Assembly: GCA_964574335.1 (NCBI GenBank) | Contig: CAZNNH010000061.1 | Coordinates: 1-32,140, forward strand | Source: CAZNNH01 sp964574335 | Lineage (GTDB): Bacteria > Acidobacteriota > Vicinamibacteria > Fen-336 | DNA: 32,140 nt | Reading direction: 5' to 3' | In this document: positions 23,498 through 32,140 of the stretch, one piece after another | Position numbering within the stretch: position 1 is the stretch's first letter | Layout: each line of letters starts with the position of its first letter | Notes under the pieces: generated by a model | Database searches by the model: none | What the model saw: the letters and a program-made list of their open reading frames with translations, nothing else | What the model was told of the DNA's origin: nothing | Translations under genes and position numbers: made by a program

Positions 23498-23983
23498 CCG
23501 AGCCCCCCCTTCGGTCGAACGCGTGGATGATAGCGCTTCGCGGCAGGAGACGAAAACGGACACTAGACTCACCCAGGAGGACAGCAGGAGACGAAAACGG
23601 ACACCTGGTGACGGCTCCCGTCCCATCGGCCGCCTCGGGCCGCAGGCGGTCGGAGACGAAAGTGAGGGCTCCTCGTAGCCGGCGCGGACGGATCGACCGT
23701 CTCGCGGTCCATCCCCGATCTCAATAGGGGGTCCATTCGCCAGAAGAGTCGAGTCGGCTCCCGCAACCCTTGAACGGGGGTAGGATTGGTGCGTTTGGAC
23801 GGTATGGTGGCCTGCGGGCAGGGCCACCGTCCCTGGGTTCGCCGCGCTTTGGAACCCTCGGCCAGTCAGCTCCGTACGGGTGGATGAGCGCTCCTCGCGC
23901 CGGGAGCGCACCTGCGAGGCTCGGCTATCTGGGCTCGGCCTGACGATCCTGTCCTGGCGGCGCGAACCATCCTTGGGGGCCTC
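23498..23983. other. Gene-free region between divergent sulfatase and RND operon
   Basis: 486 bp with no credible coding frame. It contains the 21-bp direct repeat pair at 23543-23604, a further GGAGACGAAA at 23652-23661, a hairpin with stem GGTGGCC/GGCCACC (23806-23828), and a hairpin GCGCTCC/GGAGCGC (23888-23909) that would lie in the RND leader. I found no -35/-10 pair good enough to name as a promoter. Confidence 0.7.
23543..23604. repeat. 21-bp direct repeat pair GCAGGAGACGAAAACGGACA(C)
   Basis: Identical copies at 23543-23563 and 23584-23604, 41 bp apart. On the opposite strand each begins GTGTCC, like the repeats at 15109 and 17565-17734. A shorter GGAGACGAAA recurs at 23652. This fits a degraded REP-type element or a pair of regulator sites. 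Confidence 0.6.
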
Positions 23984-25132
23984 ATGACGACCAAGCTCCG
24001 GCCGGTACAGCTCCTCGCCGGCCTTCTTCTCCTGACGGCGGCTCTGGCGCTGCCCGCCTGTGTCGCCGAGGACACGAACGCCAAGACCTGGGAGCACGGC
24101 GCCACGGTCGACGGGGACCGCAAGGAGGAAGCGGTGCCGGTGGAGGTGGCCACGCTCGGGCGCGGGGGCATCGAGGCCGTCCTGCGCTTCTCGTCGAATC
24201 TGGAGGCCGAGCGTGACGTCCAGGTGTTCGCCGAGGCCCCCAGGCGCGTCACCGAGCTTCTGGTCGAGGAGGGCGACTCGGTACGCCGGGGCCAGGTGCT
24301 GCTCCGGCTCCAGGACGACGAGCAGAGAAGCGCCGTGGCCAAGGCCGAGATCGACCTCAAGCAGCGACAGCGCGACTTCGAGCGCCACAAGGACCTGTTC
24401 GCCCAGCAGCTCGTCACCGAGCAGCTCTACAACGACGCCGCCTTCGCCGTGGAGCAGGCCCAGATCGCCCTCGACGACGCCCGCCGCGCCCTGGGCTACA
24501 CCGAGGTGAAGGCCCCCATCGGCGGCATCGTCACCGAGCGGATGGTGAACCTCGGCGATCACGTCACCGTCAACCAGCAGCTCTTCCGGATCGTCGACTT
24601 CGACTCGATCGTGGCCCGGATCTACGTCCCCGAAAAGGAGCTGAAGACGCTGGCGGTCGGCCAGCAGGCGCGCCTGCGGGCCGACTCGCTGGGCGGGGTC
24701 CGCTTTCGGGGAGAGATCGACCGCGTCTCGCCGATCGTCGACCCCGCCACCGGGACGCTCAAGGTGACGGTCGCCACGCCACGCCAGGAGGGTCTCCGGC
24801 CGGGCATGTACGTGGAGGTGGAGCTGGTCACGACGGTCCACGATAGCGCGCTGCTGCTGCCCAAGCGGGCCCTCGTCTACGACAACGACCAGGCCTTCGT
24901 CTTCCGCCTGGGCGCCGAGCGGCGCGTCGAGCGCCTGAGGGTTGCGCCCCTGCTCGAGGACGCCCTGAACGTCGAGCCGCTCGAGGGGCTGGCCGAGGGC
25001 GACCAGGTGGTGGTGGCCGGCCAGTCGGGGCTGAAGGACGGCGGCCTGGTACGGTTGCCGGGCGACCCTGAGCCGGACGAGGACAAGAAGGACGACGAGA
25101 AGAAGGACGAGGCCCAGTCCAATGCGGCGTGA
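23984..25132 (+). CDS. RND efflux periplasmic adaptor lipoprotein (MFP/HlyD family)
   Basis: A 382-residue membrane fusion protein, the first gene of an RND operon. A lipoprotein signal has the lipobox LPAC with C26 as the likely acylated residue. The body shows the expected order. The first half of the lipoyl domain is RVTELLVEEGDSVRRGQVLLRL, followed by a helical hairpin (about 115-170). The second half of the lipoyl domain is VKAPIGGIVTERMVNLGDHV, followed by the beta-barrel (VYVPEKELKTL-type region, DPATGTLKVTV) and the membrane-proximal domain. The C-terminal 20 residues are Asp/Lys-rich. It would link the RND pump to an outer-membrane channel, which is not encoded here. ATG at 23984 has only a weak upstream G-run. 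The next gene starts 48 nt downstream. Confidence 0.93.
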   Translation: MTTKLRPVQLLAGLLLLTAALALPACVAEDTNAKTWEHGATVDGDRKEEAVPVEVATLGRGGIEAVLRFSSNLEAERDVQVFAEAPRRVTELLVEEGDSVRRGQVLLRLQDDEQRSAVAKAEIDLKQRQRDFERHKDLFAQQLVTEQLYNDAAFAVEQAQIALDDARRALGYTEVKAPIGGIVTERMVNLGDHVTVNQQLFRIVDFDSIVARIYVPEKELKTLAVGQQARLRADSLGGVRFRGEIDRVSPIVDPATGTLKVTVATPRQEGLRPGMYVEVELVTTVHDSALLLPKRALVYDNDQAFVFRLGAERRVERLRVAPLLEDALNVEPLEGLAEGDQVVVAGQSGLKDGGLVRLPGDPEPDEDKKDDEKKDEAQSNAA

Positions 25133-25180
25133 GCCAGTGCCCACGCCGGCCCAGGGACGGAGCCAGCCGGGAGGCCGGCC

Positions 25181-28100
25181 ATGACCAGCGCCAGCCCGAC
25201 GCCACCGGAACCGGCCCGTGCCCAGAGCTTCGTCACCAGCCGGCCGGTGGCCATCTCGATGGTCTTCCTGGCGGCGGTGGTGTTCGGCTTCTTCTCCTAC
25301 GGGCAGCTCCCCGTCACCCTGATGCCCGAGATGAGCTTCCCGACCATCACGGTGCGCTCCGAGTACCCGGGCGCGGCGCCGGAGGAGGTCGAGAACGACG
25401 TCACCCGTCCGATCGAGGAGGCGCTCGGCGTGATCGGCGGCCTGCGGCGTATCTCGAGCGTGAGCCGGGCCGGCGTCAGCGACGTGATCCTGGAGTTCGC
25501 CTGGGGGACGGAGATGTCCGAGGCGATCCAGGACACGCTGGAGAAGCTGGACCTGGTCTTCCTGCCCGACGAGGCCGAGCGCCCGCTGATCCTGCGCTTC
25601 GACCCCACCCTCGACCCGGTGCTCGAGCTGAGCCTGTCCGGGACCCGGGAGGCCGCTGGCCAGGACGCCCAGGAGGCCGAGCTGCGCCGGCTGCGACGGC
25701 TGGCCGAGCTGCAGGTCAAGCGCGCCCTCGAGCCGATCAAGGGGGTGGCCGCGGTGCGCGTGCGCGGGGGCCTCGAGGAGGAGATCCACGTGCTGCTCGA
25801 CGATGAGCAGCTCCGCCGCACCGGCCTCTCCGTCCGGCAGGTGATCGATCGGCTCCGGCAGGAGAACATCAACGTCGCCGGCGGCACCCTGACCGAGGGT
25901 CGCACCGAGTACATGGTTCGCACCCTCAACGAGTACCAGGACCTCGGGCAGATCGGCGACACCATCGTGGTCGCCCACCAGGGACGCCAGGTCCGGGTCC
26001 GCGACCTCGGGGAGGTGGTCTGGTCCCACAAGGAGCGCCAGATCGTCACCCGCACCGACGGTCACGAGAGCGTGCAGATCGAGATCTTCAAGGAGGCCGA
26101 CGCCAACATCGTGGCGCTGGCCCAGCGGGTCAAGGAGCGGCTCGGGGACTTCGACCCGGCGGCCACGGCACCGACCCGCACCGCGGCGAAGAAGGGCGAC
26201 GAAGGCCCGCGCTTCGAGCGTCCCAAGGGCCTGGTCGAGGAGATGTACCGCTCCGAGGGGGCGCTACTGAAGCTGGTGGCCGACCGCTCAGTCTTCATCG
26301 AGAAGAGCGTCAACGAGGTCCGCAACACCGCCATCCTGGGGGGGCTGCTGGCCGTCGCCATCCTCTTCCTGTTCCTGCGCAACCTGAAGAGCACGGCCAT
26401 CATCGCGGTCAGCATCCCGATCTCGCTGCTGGTGACCTTCGCTCCGCTGGAGCTGCTGGGAATCAGCCTCAACATAATGTCGCTGGGCGGCCTCGCCCTC
26501 GGCATCGGGATGCTGGTCGACTCGTCGATCGTGGTGCTGGAGTCGATCTTCCGCTGCCGGGAGGAGGGCGACGACGTGGCCCAGGCCGCGGTGCGCGGGA
26601 CCCGCGAGGTGCGGATGGCGGTGGTCGCCTCCACGCTGACCTCGATCGCCGTCTTCCTGCCGATGGTCTTCGTGGAGGGCGTGGCCGGCCAGGCCTTCGG
26701 CGACCTGGGCCTGGCGGTGGTGGTCTCGCTGCTGGCGTCGCTGGTGGTGGCGGTCACCCTGATCCCGATGCTGGCCAGCCGCACCGCGACGCCGCTGCTC
26801 TTCGGCGAGAACCGGAGGCCGGACCTGCTGCCGACCGGGTCCTGGAAGGCGTTTCGCCGGGACATCGTCCGCCTCTATCGGTGGACGACGACGCGGCGGG
26901 CTCGCTCCTCCCAGAGCCGCCTCCTGTCCCTGCCGGTCTCCCTGGTCGCGGTGCTGGCGCTGTTGGTCGGGCCCGTGTGGCTGACCGTCCGCCTGGTGGT
27001 CGGCCAACTGCTGGAGATTGTCGGCAAGCTCCTGCTGGGGCTCCTGTGGCTGGGGATCTGGCTGTGGCGGCGCTTCCTGGGGACGGCCACGGGCAGCCTG
27101 TTCCGGGCCCTCACTGGGCCGCCGTTGCGCCTCGCCACCGCGCTCCTGGACCGCCTCGGCCGCGGCTATCCCCGCACCATCCGCTGGGCGCTTCTCCATC
27201 CGACCGCGATGGTGCTGCTGACCCTCCTCTGCATGGGGCTCACGGTGGCGGTGGCCGTGGATCTCAACAGCGAGCTACTGCCGGAGGTCCATCAGGGCGA
27301 GTTCACCTTCGAGGTCCAGCTCCCGGTGGGCACCCCGCTCGAGGAGACCCGGGCGGTGCTGTTGCCCCTGGAGGAGGCGATCCTCGCCGAGCGCCAGCAC
27401 ATCCAGTCGCTGCTGCTCACCCTCGGCTTCGACCCCGCCACCAGCCAGCGCTCCGACGAGGGCGAGCACACGGCTCGCTTCAAGGTGGTCCTGGACCGAT
27501 CCGACGCGCGGGTCGAGCAGGCCGTGATCGACCGCCTGCGTCGGCGTCTGCTGGGCGTGCCGGACCTCGAGGCGCGGGTGGTGCGGCCGGTGCTGTTCTC
27601 GTTCCAGACCCCGATCGAGGTGGAGGTCCAGGGTAGCAAGCTCCTCGAGCTGCGCCAGAAGGCCGAGGAGGTCAAGGAGGTGATGGCCAGCCTCCCCGAG
27701 CTGGCCGATGTCGAGACCAGCCAGCAGCCGGGCGCCCCCGAGGTGCAGGTGGTCTACGACCGCGACCAGCTCTCCCGCTACGGCCTCAACATCGCCGACG
27801 TCGCCGAGCAGGTCAGGGACGCGGTCAAGGGGTACGAGGCCACCCTGTACAACCTGGGCGATCGACGGATCCCGATCGTGGTCCAGTTCCAGGAAGAGGA
27901 CCGTCGCCGGGTCACGGACGTGCGCGACTTCCTGGTCAACCCCGGCGGCACGCGTCCCATCTCGCTGGCGGCCGTGGCCGACGTCACCCTGGCCGAGGGC
28001 CCGAGCGAGGTGCGCCGGGTGGACGGCCGCCGAGTGGCCCTGGTCACCGCCAACGTGGCCGCCGGGTCGCTGGGCGGTGCGGTCGGTGCGGTGGAGCAGG

Positions 28101-28729
28101 CGTTGCGGACCCGGGTCGAGTGGCCCAACGAGATGGCGTTCTTCGTGGCCGGCCAGAGCCAGGAGTGGGATCGCAGCCGTGGGAGCCTGATGCTGGCGCT
28201 GGCGCTGTCGGTGTTCCTGGTCTACGTCATCATGGCGGCCCAGTTCGAGTCGCTGATGCAGCCGCTGCTGATCATGCTCACCATCCCGCTGGCGTTCCTG
28301 GGGACCGTGGTGACCTTGTGGGTCCTCGGGATCAGCCTCTCGGTGGTGGTCTTCCTGGGCATGATCATGCTGGCCGGCATCGTGGTGAACAACGCCATCG
28401 TGCTGGTCGACTACATCAACACCCTGCGCGGGCGCGGCATGGAGCTGGCCGAGGCGATCGTCACGGCAGGTGGGGTGAGGCTCCGTCCGATCCTGATGAC
28501 CACCGCCACCACGGTGCTCGGGCTGCTGCCGATGGCGCTGGGCCTCGGCGACGGCGCCGAGATCCGAACTCCGATGGCGATCTCGGTGATCAGCGGCCTG
28601 GTGGTCTCCACGTTGCTCACCCTCCTGATCATCCCCAGCGTCTACTCGATCGTGGAGGGCCTGCGCGAGCGGGCGCTCGGCAAGGCCCCCGAGGCAGCGC
28701 CGGCCGAGGCCCAGGGGGCGCTGCCGTGA
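25181..28729 (+). CDS. RND efflux permease 1 (HAE1/AcrB-like), with extra central membrane segments
   Basis: A 1182-residue inner-membrane RND transporter, longer than the usual 1020-1060. It keeps the duplicated plan: TM1, a large periplasmic loop, TM2-6, TM7, a second loop and TM8-12. The proton-relay helix reads GIGMLVDSSIVVLES, so the first relay Asp is present and the second is Ser. The later helix block NNAIVLVDYINTLRGRG is typical. The region between TM6 and TM7 is about 130 residues, not the usual 40, and holds two added hydrophobic stretches (about residues 580-605 and 610-633). ATG at 25181 has GGAGG 6 nt upstream. The TGA overlaps the GTG of the next permease (GTGA). Substrate unknown; drugs, lipids or metals are possible, but there is no CzcA-type signature. 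Confidence 0.93.
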   Translation: MTSASPTPPEPARAQSFVTSRPVAISMVFLAAVVFGFFSYGQLPVTLMPEMSFPTITVRSEYPGAAPEEVENDVTRPIEEALGVIGGLRRISSVSRAGVSDVILEFAWGTEMSEAIQDTLEKLDLVFLPDEAERPLILRFDPTLDPVLELSLSGTREAAGQDAQEAELRRLRRLAELQVKRALEPIKGVAAVRVRGGLEEEIHVLLDDEQLRRTGLSVRQVIDRLRQENINVAGGTLTEGRTEYMVRTLNEYQDLGQIGDTIVVAHQGRQVRVRDLGEVVWSHKERQIVTRTDGHESVQIEIFKEADANIVALAQRVKERLGDFDPAATAPTRTAAKKGDEGPRFERPKGLVEEMYRSEGALLKLVADRSVFIEKSVNEVRNTAILGGLLAVAILFLFLRNLKSTAIIAVSIPISLLVTFAPLELLGISLNIMSLGGLALGIGMLVDSSIVVLESIFRCREEGDDVAQAAVRGTREVRMAVVASTLTSIAVFLPMVFVEGVAGQAFGDLGLAVVVSLLASLVVAVTLIPMLASRTATPLLFGENRRPDLLPTGSWKAFRRDIVRLYRWTTTRRARSSQSRLLSLPVSLVAVLALLVGPVWLTVRLVVGQLLEIVGKLLLGLLWLGIWLWRRFLGTATGSLFRALTGPPLRLATALLDRLGRGYPRTIRWALLHPTAMVLLTLLCMGLTVAVAVDLNSELLPEVHQGEFTFEVQLPVGTPLEETRAVLLPLEEAILAERQHIQSLLLTLGFDPATSQRSDEGEHTARFKVVLDRSDARVEQAVIDRLRRRLLGVPDLEARVVRPVLFSFQTPIEVEVQGSKLLELRQKAEEVKEVMASLPELADVETSQQPGAPEVQVVYDRDQLSRYGLNIADVAEQVRDAVKGYEATLYNLGDRRIPIVVQFQEEDRRRVTDVRDFLVNPGGTRPISLAAVADVTLAEGPSEVRRVDGRRVALVTANVAAGSLGGAVGAVEQALRTRVEWPNEMAFFVAGQSQEWDRSRGSLMLALALSVFLVYVIMAAQFESLMQPLLIMLTIPLAFLGTVVTLWVLGISLSVVVFLGMIMLAGIVVNNAIVLVDYINTLRGRGMELAEAIVTAGGVRLRPILMTTATTVLGLLPMALGLGDGAEIRTPMAISVISGLVVSTLLTLLIIPSVYSIVEGLRERALGKAPEAAPAEAQGALP

Positions 28730-31700
28730 GCGGCCGCCGCGACCTCGAAGAGGCGCTGCCCCGCTTCTCGCTGCACCGCCGGGTCGGCGTGCTGGTGCTG
28801 CTGGCGTCGCTGGTGGTGGTGGGAGTGGTGGCCACGCTGGGCATCCCCCTGGAGCTGATTCCGAGCGGCTTCTCCTCACCGTTCCTGTGGGTGGGGGTCC
28901 CCTGGCAGGACGCGCCGGCCCAGGAGGTGCTGGACAAGATCGTTCTGCCCATCGAGGACGAGCTCAGCACCGTGCGCGGCCTCGAGCACCTGAGCTCCTT
29001 CGCCACCACGGGATTTGGCCGCTGCTTCCTGGGGTTCAAGAGCGGCACCGACATGGACGTGGCCTACCGCGAGGTGCGCGACCGTGTCCAGCGCGCCCGA
29101 GCCCAGATCCCGGCGGACGCCGACCGCATCTACATCCACAAGGAGGACGAGTCCGGGATCCCGGTGTTCGTGATGGGGCTGGCGGTGGACCCGGCGGTGA
29201 CCGACCCCTACGACCTGATCCAGAACGAGATCGTGATGCGCCTGCAGCGCCTGGACGGGGTGGCCTCGGTCGAGGTGAACGGGGCGGAAGAGAAGGAGAT
29301 CTTCATCGAGCTCGACCGCGAGCGCACCGAGGCCAGCGGGCTCGACCTGTGGCGGCTGGGGCAGGACCTGAGCCGCGACAACTTCACCATGGCCTCGGGT
29401 GACGTGCGCCACGGCGACAAGAAGCTGCTGCTCCGCTCGGTGGCCCGCTACCGGGACGTCGAGTCGGTGGGCAACCTGATGGTGGGGCCGAGGACCCGGC
29501 TCAAGGACGTGGGCACGGTCAGCTACCGCGAGCCCGAGCGCACGTACCGGGTGCGCGCCAACTCGCGGCCCGCCGTAGCCCTGGTGATCCTCAAGGAGGG
29601 CCAGGCCAATACCCTCCGGGTGGCTCGGGCGATCCGCCAGGAGATGGCCCGCCTGCAGGAGACGCCCCGCCTCCAGAACATCATGATGGTGCCGATCTTC
29701 GACCAGGGGCTGGTGATCACCGAGTCGCTCGACACGCTGCTCTCGAGCGGGCGGATCGGCGGCCTGTTCGCGGCGCTGGTGCTCTTCTTCTTCCTGCGCC
29801 GGCTGCGCCTGACGGCCATCATCACCCTGGCCATCCCCCTCAGCCTGCTGATCGCCCTGACCGTGATGTTCTTCGCCGGCGAGACCCTGAACATCCTCTC
29901 GCTGCTGGGCCTGATGATCTCGGTCGGGCTCTTGGTGGACAACTCGGTGGTGGTGGCCGAGAACATCCACCGCCTGAACCGCGAAGGGTACTCGCGGGCC
30001 GAGGCGGCGATCCGGGGCACCGGGGAGATCGCCCTGGCCATCACCACCGCCACCCTCACCACCATCGTGGTCTTCCTGCCGGTCTCGCTGGTGGAGGGCG
30101 AGGGCCAGTTCTTCCTGCTGCGGCTGTCTTTGCCGATCTCGGTGGCGCTCTTGGCCTCGCTGGGGGTGGCCGGCGTCTTCGTGCCGCTCAGCGTCTACCT
30201 GACGCTGAAGAACGGCAAGAACGGCAACCGCATACCCCCTCGCCACCGCCGCTACTACGACGCCCTGATGGGTCGTCTCGAGTGGCTGTACGAGGCCTCG
30301 CTGGGACGCCTCAACCACGGCTACACCCGGCTCCTCGGCGTCTTCCTGAGGCGCCGTCTCGATCTGGTGCTCGGCCTGATGGCGATCTTCGCCCTGACCG
30401 TTACCGTCGCCTTCAAGGAGGTCAAGCTCGTCGAGAGCCAGGAGGAGGAGCGCTCCGGGTTCCGGATCGAGGTGCGGTTGCCCCAGAGCACGACCCTGGA
30501 GGAGGCCGAGCAGCACTTCCTGGCCTGCGAGAAGGCGGTCGAAGAGAGCCGGGACGAGTTCGGTCTCGCGGGGTGGTTCATCGTCCACCGGGCCACCCGG
30601 GGCCGGGTCGAGGCCTTCTTCAACAACCCCCGCACCGTCGATCTCTCGCCCCGGGAGGTGACCGAGCGGATGCTCGAGAAGCTCCCCAAGAAGCCGGGGA
30701 TCGAGTACTACACCGGCGAGGAGAGCCAGGACGAGGAGAAGGGGAAGCAGGTCCAGGTGGTGAGCCTCTACGGCGAGGACGCCGAGCTGCTCGAAAAGAC
30801 GGGTGACGCGATGGAGCGGCTGTTCGTCCAGGTCCCGGGCGTGCTTGGGGTCAAGGTGGCCGGGGACCCGGCCCCCAACGAGCTGGGCCTGGTAATCGAC
30901 CGCCAGCGGGCCCAGCAGCAGGGCGTCAACCCCCAGGTGGTGGCCGGCGTGGTCGGCTACGCCCTCCGCGGGCAGACGCTGAACCGCTACCGCACCGACG
31001 GTAAGGACATCCCGGTCCGGATCCGGTTCCAGGAGGAGGACCGCGAGACGCTCCGGCAGCTCGAGGGCTTCTACGTGCCGGCCGGCGACGGGGGCTTCGT
31101 GCCGCTGTCGTCGGTGACCGACGTGAGCTTCCTGACCGGCGCCCAACGGATCTACCGTCAGGACAAGCGCACCACCCGCAACATCACCCTAGAGCTCGAG
31201 GAGGGACGCGAGAACGAGGCCAGGGCCCACATCGTTGCGTTGCAGCAGCAGCTCGACCTGCCGGAGGGGGTGCGCTTCGGCGAGCCGTCGAGCCGCCGCG
31301 ACACCCAGGAGGACATCGACAGCCTGGTCTTCGCGGCCATCCTGTCGATCGTCTTCATCTACCTGTTGATGGGCTTCCTGTTCGAGAGCTTCATCCTCCC
31401 CTTGTCGATCATCTGCACCATCCCGCTGGCGGCGATCGGCGTGGGCTGGACCCACTACCTGCTCGGCTACGACATCGACTTCCTGGGGATGGTGGGGGTG
31501 GTGCTGCTGATCGGGGTGGTGGTCAACAACGGCATCGTGCTCATCGACTACGTCAACCGGCTGCGGTCCGAGGGGATGGAGCGCACGGCGGCGCTGCTGC
31601 GGGCCGCCGAGCGGCGCTTCCGACCGATCATGATGACCGCTCTCACCACCATCTGCGGGATGGTGCCGGTGACGCTGAGCGGGAGCAACAGCATCGGCCT

Positions 31701-31896
31701 CAGCTACACCAGCTTTGGCCTGACCCTGATCGGCGGCCTGACGACGGCCACCCTGCTGACGCTCTTGGTGGTCCCCATCTTCTACACCTTCTTCGACGAC
31801 GCCGCCCAGGCGGCGGGAGCCACTCTGCGCCACGCGCTGCACGGTGGCGCTTCGGGGAAGGCCGCGGGCGAGGCCGCGACCGACTCGGCGGTCTGA
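28726..31896 (+). CDS. RND efflux permease 2 (HAE1/AcrB-like)
   Basis: A 1056-residue RND transporter of normal length, translationally coupled to the previous permease by a GTGA overlap; GTG at 28726 has a G-rich site about 7 nt upstream. It has TM1 at about 20-40, the first porter loop, TM2-6 with the relay helix SVGLLVDNSVVVAEN (one Asp, then Asn), the second porter loop, and TM8-12 with NNGIVLIDYVNRLRSEG. It is clearly a divergent relative of permease 1 and not a recent copy. Two different RND subunits with one adaptor recall MdtABC, where the permeases form a heterotrimer; the same is inferred here. No outer-membrane factor follows within the remaining 244 bp. Confidence 0.93.
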   Translation: MSGRRDLEEALPRFSLHRRVGVLVLLASLVVVGVVATLGIPLELIPSGFSSPFLWVGVPWQDAPAQEVLDKIVLPIEDELSTVRGLEHLSSFATTGFGRCFLGFKSGTDMDVAYREVRDRVQRARAQIPADADRIYIHKEDESGIPVFVMGLAVDPAVTDPYDLIQNEIVMRLQRLDGVASVEVNGAEEKEIFIELDRERTEASGLDLWRLGQDLSRDNFTMASGDVRHGDKKLLLRSVARYRDVESVGNLMVGPRTRLKDVGTVSYREPERTYRVRANSRPAVALVILKEGQANTLRVARAIRQEMARLQETPRLQNIMMVPIFDQGLVITESLDTLLSSGRIGGLFAALVLFFFLRRLRLTAIITLAIPLSLLIALTVMFFAGETLNILSLLGLMISVGLLVDNSVVVAENIHRLNREGYSRAEAAIRGTGEIALAITTATLTTIVVFLPVSLVEGEGQFFLLRLSLPISVALLASLGVAGVFVPLSVYLTLKNGKNGNRIPPRHRRYYDALMGRLEWLYEASLGRLNHGYTRLLGVFLRRRLDLVLGLMAIFALTVTVAFKEVKLVESQEEERSGFRIEVRLPQSTTLEEAEQHFLACEKAVEESRDEFGLAGWFIVHRATRGRVEAFFNNPRTVDLSPREVTERMLEKLPKKPGIEYYTGEESQDEEKGKQVQVVSLYGEDAELLEKTGDAMERLFVQVPGVLGVKVAGDPAPNELGLVIDRQRAQQQGVNPQVVAGVVGYALRGQTLNRYRTDGKDIPVRIRFQEEDRETLRQLEGFYVPAGDGGFVPLSSVTDVSFLTGAQRIYRQDKRTTRNITLELEEGRENEARAHIVALQQQLDLPEGVRFGEPSSRRDTQEDIDSLVFAAILSIVFIYLLMGFLFESFILPLSIICTIPLAAIGVGWTHYLLGYDIDFLGMVGVVLLIGVVVNNGIVLIDYVNRLRSEGMERTAALLRAAERRFRPIMMTALTTICGMVPVTLSGSNSIGLSYTSFGLTLIGGLTTATLLTLLVVPIFYTFFDDAAQAAGATLRHALHGGASGKAAGEAATDSAV

Positions 31897-31954
31897 GCAC
31901 CCGCTTCGCCCAGATCAGCAGGCTGGCCGGGCCGCGCTGGGCCTCCGGTACCCT

Positions 31955-31970
31955 GGCCACCGGCGTGGCC
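31955..31970 (+). terminator. Weak hairpin downstream of the RND operon
   Basis: A 6-bp stem GGCCAC/GTGGCC with a 4-nt loop, 58 bp past the last stop. No T-run follows, so intrinsic termination is uncertain. Confidence 0.25.
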
Positions 31971-32000
31971 GCCGGTCAGTGTGGGACAGAAACCCTGGAC

Positions 32001-32097
32001 CGTCATCCTGAGTGTGCTTCGAAGCTGTGCCCAGGAAGGATCCGGCCGAGTCCCAGATTCTTCGGGCGCGGCTCTGATGGGCGCCCTCAGAATGACG
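32001..32097. repeat. Palindromic MITE/REP-like intergenic element
   Basis: About 97 bp bounded by CGTCATCCTGAG and CTCAGAATGACG, which are inverted repeats with one mismatch. Internal blocks GGAAGGATCC and AGATTCTTCGG fit the widespread 'TCATCCTGAG...CTCAGAATGA' intergenic element that I recall from many bacterial genomes. Non-coding; no transposase is nearby. Confidence 0.65.
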
Positions 32098-32140
32098 CCC
32101 TGGTCCGACGCAGCGCCGCCAAGGTCGGTTCAGGCTCAGC

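Noticed and set aside
23498..26065. Upstream extension of the sulfatase frame
   Set aside because: It is antisense to the RND adaptor and permease; the signal peptide and ribosome-binding site place the start at 23497.
28876..31146. Minus-strand open frame opposite RND permease 2
   Set aside because: A shadow of a clearly conserved RND gene, as are the similar frames at 26288-27199 and 27275-28879.

Overview
The window is a 32.1-kb piece of a high-GC Gram-negative bacterial genome, most likely a draft or metagenome assembly because it contains a 100-N scaffold gap. GTG and TTG starts, Shine-Dalgarno sites, Sec signals, a lipoprotein adaptor, RND pumps and an outer-membrane beta-barrel point to a diderm. 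Acidobacteriota, Myxococcota or Desulfobacterota would all fit, and the sequence alone does not decide. No tRNA, rRNA or CRISPR array was seen.

Region 1 (1-13134) is a divergent electron-transfer locus and the most interesting part. On the minus strand, four tightly packed genes run 5201 to <1: a secreted tetraheme cytochrome c, a double cyclic-nucleotide-binding-fold / 16-cysteine ferredoxin fusion, a di-heme-b-type membrane protein, and a membrane-anchored multiheme cytochrome c cut by the window edge. On the plus strand, three genes run 5400 to 13134: a secreted duplicated GlcG/HbpS heme-binding protein, an outer-membrane beta-barrel with three N-terminal repeats, and a large decaheme cytochrome with an LVIVD beta-propeller. 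The 198-bp space between them carries divergent sigma70-like promoters around a near-consensus CRP-type site and a second perfect palindrome. I infer a transmembrane electron conduit running from cytoplasmic Fe-S clusters through b hemes and periplasmic c hemes to an outer-membrane porin-cytochrome module. The barrel gene holds the N gap. The gap is flanked by an exact 55-bp duplication, and removing it restores one open frame.

Region 2 (13135-15145) holds a small secreted protein with three EF-hand-like calcium loops and a pair of paralogous cysteine-rich proteins (DUF6144-like), all on the minus strand.

Region 3 (15146-19036) has a bacterial ALG10/DIE2-like membrane glucosyltransferase homologue, a URO-D-family protein with an N-terminal Tat-like signal, a 56-bp palindromic tandem repeat (REP-like), and type I mannose-6-phosphate isomerase.

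Region 4 (19132-23497) is a divergent two-component pair (sigma54-type NtrC-family regulator and NtrB-like kinase) followed by a convergent secreted sulfatase.

Region 5 (23498-32140) is a 486-bp gene-free stretch with direct repeats, then an RND efflux operon made of one lipoprotein adaptor and two different RND permeases. The window ends in a palindromic MITE/REP-like element.
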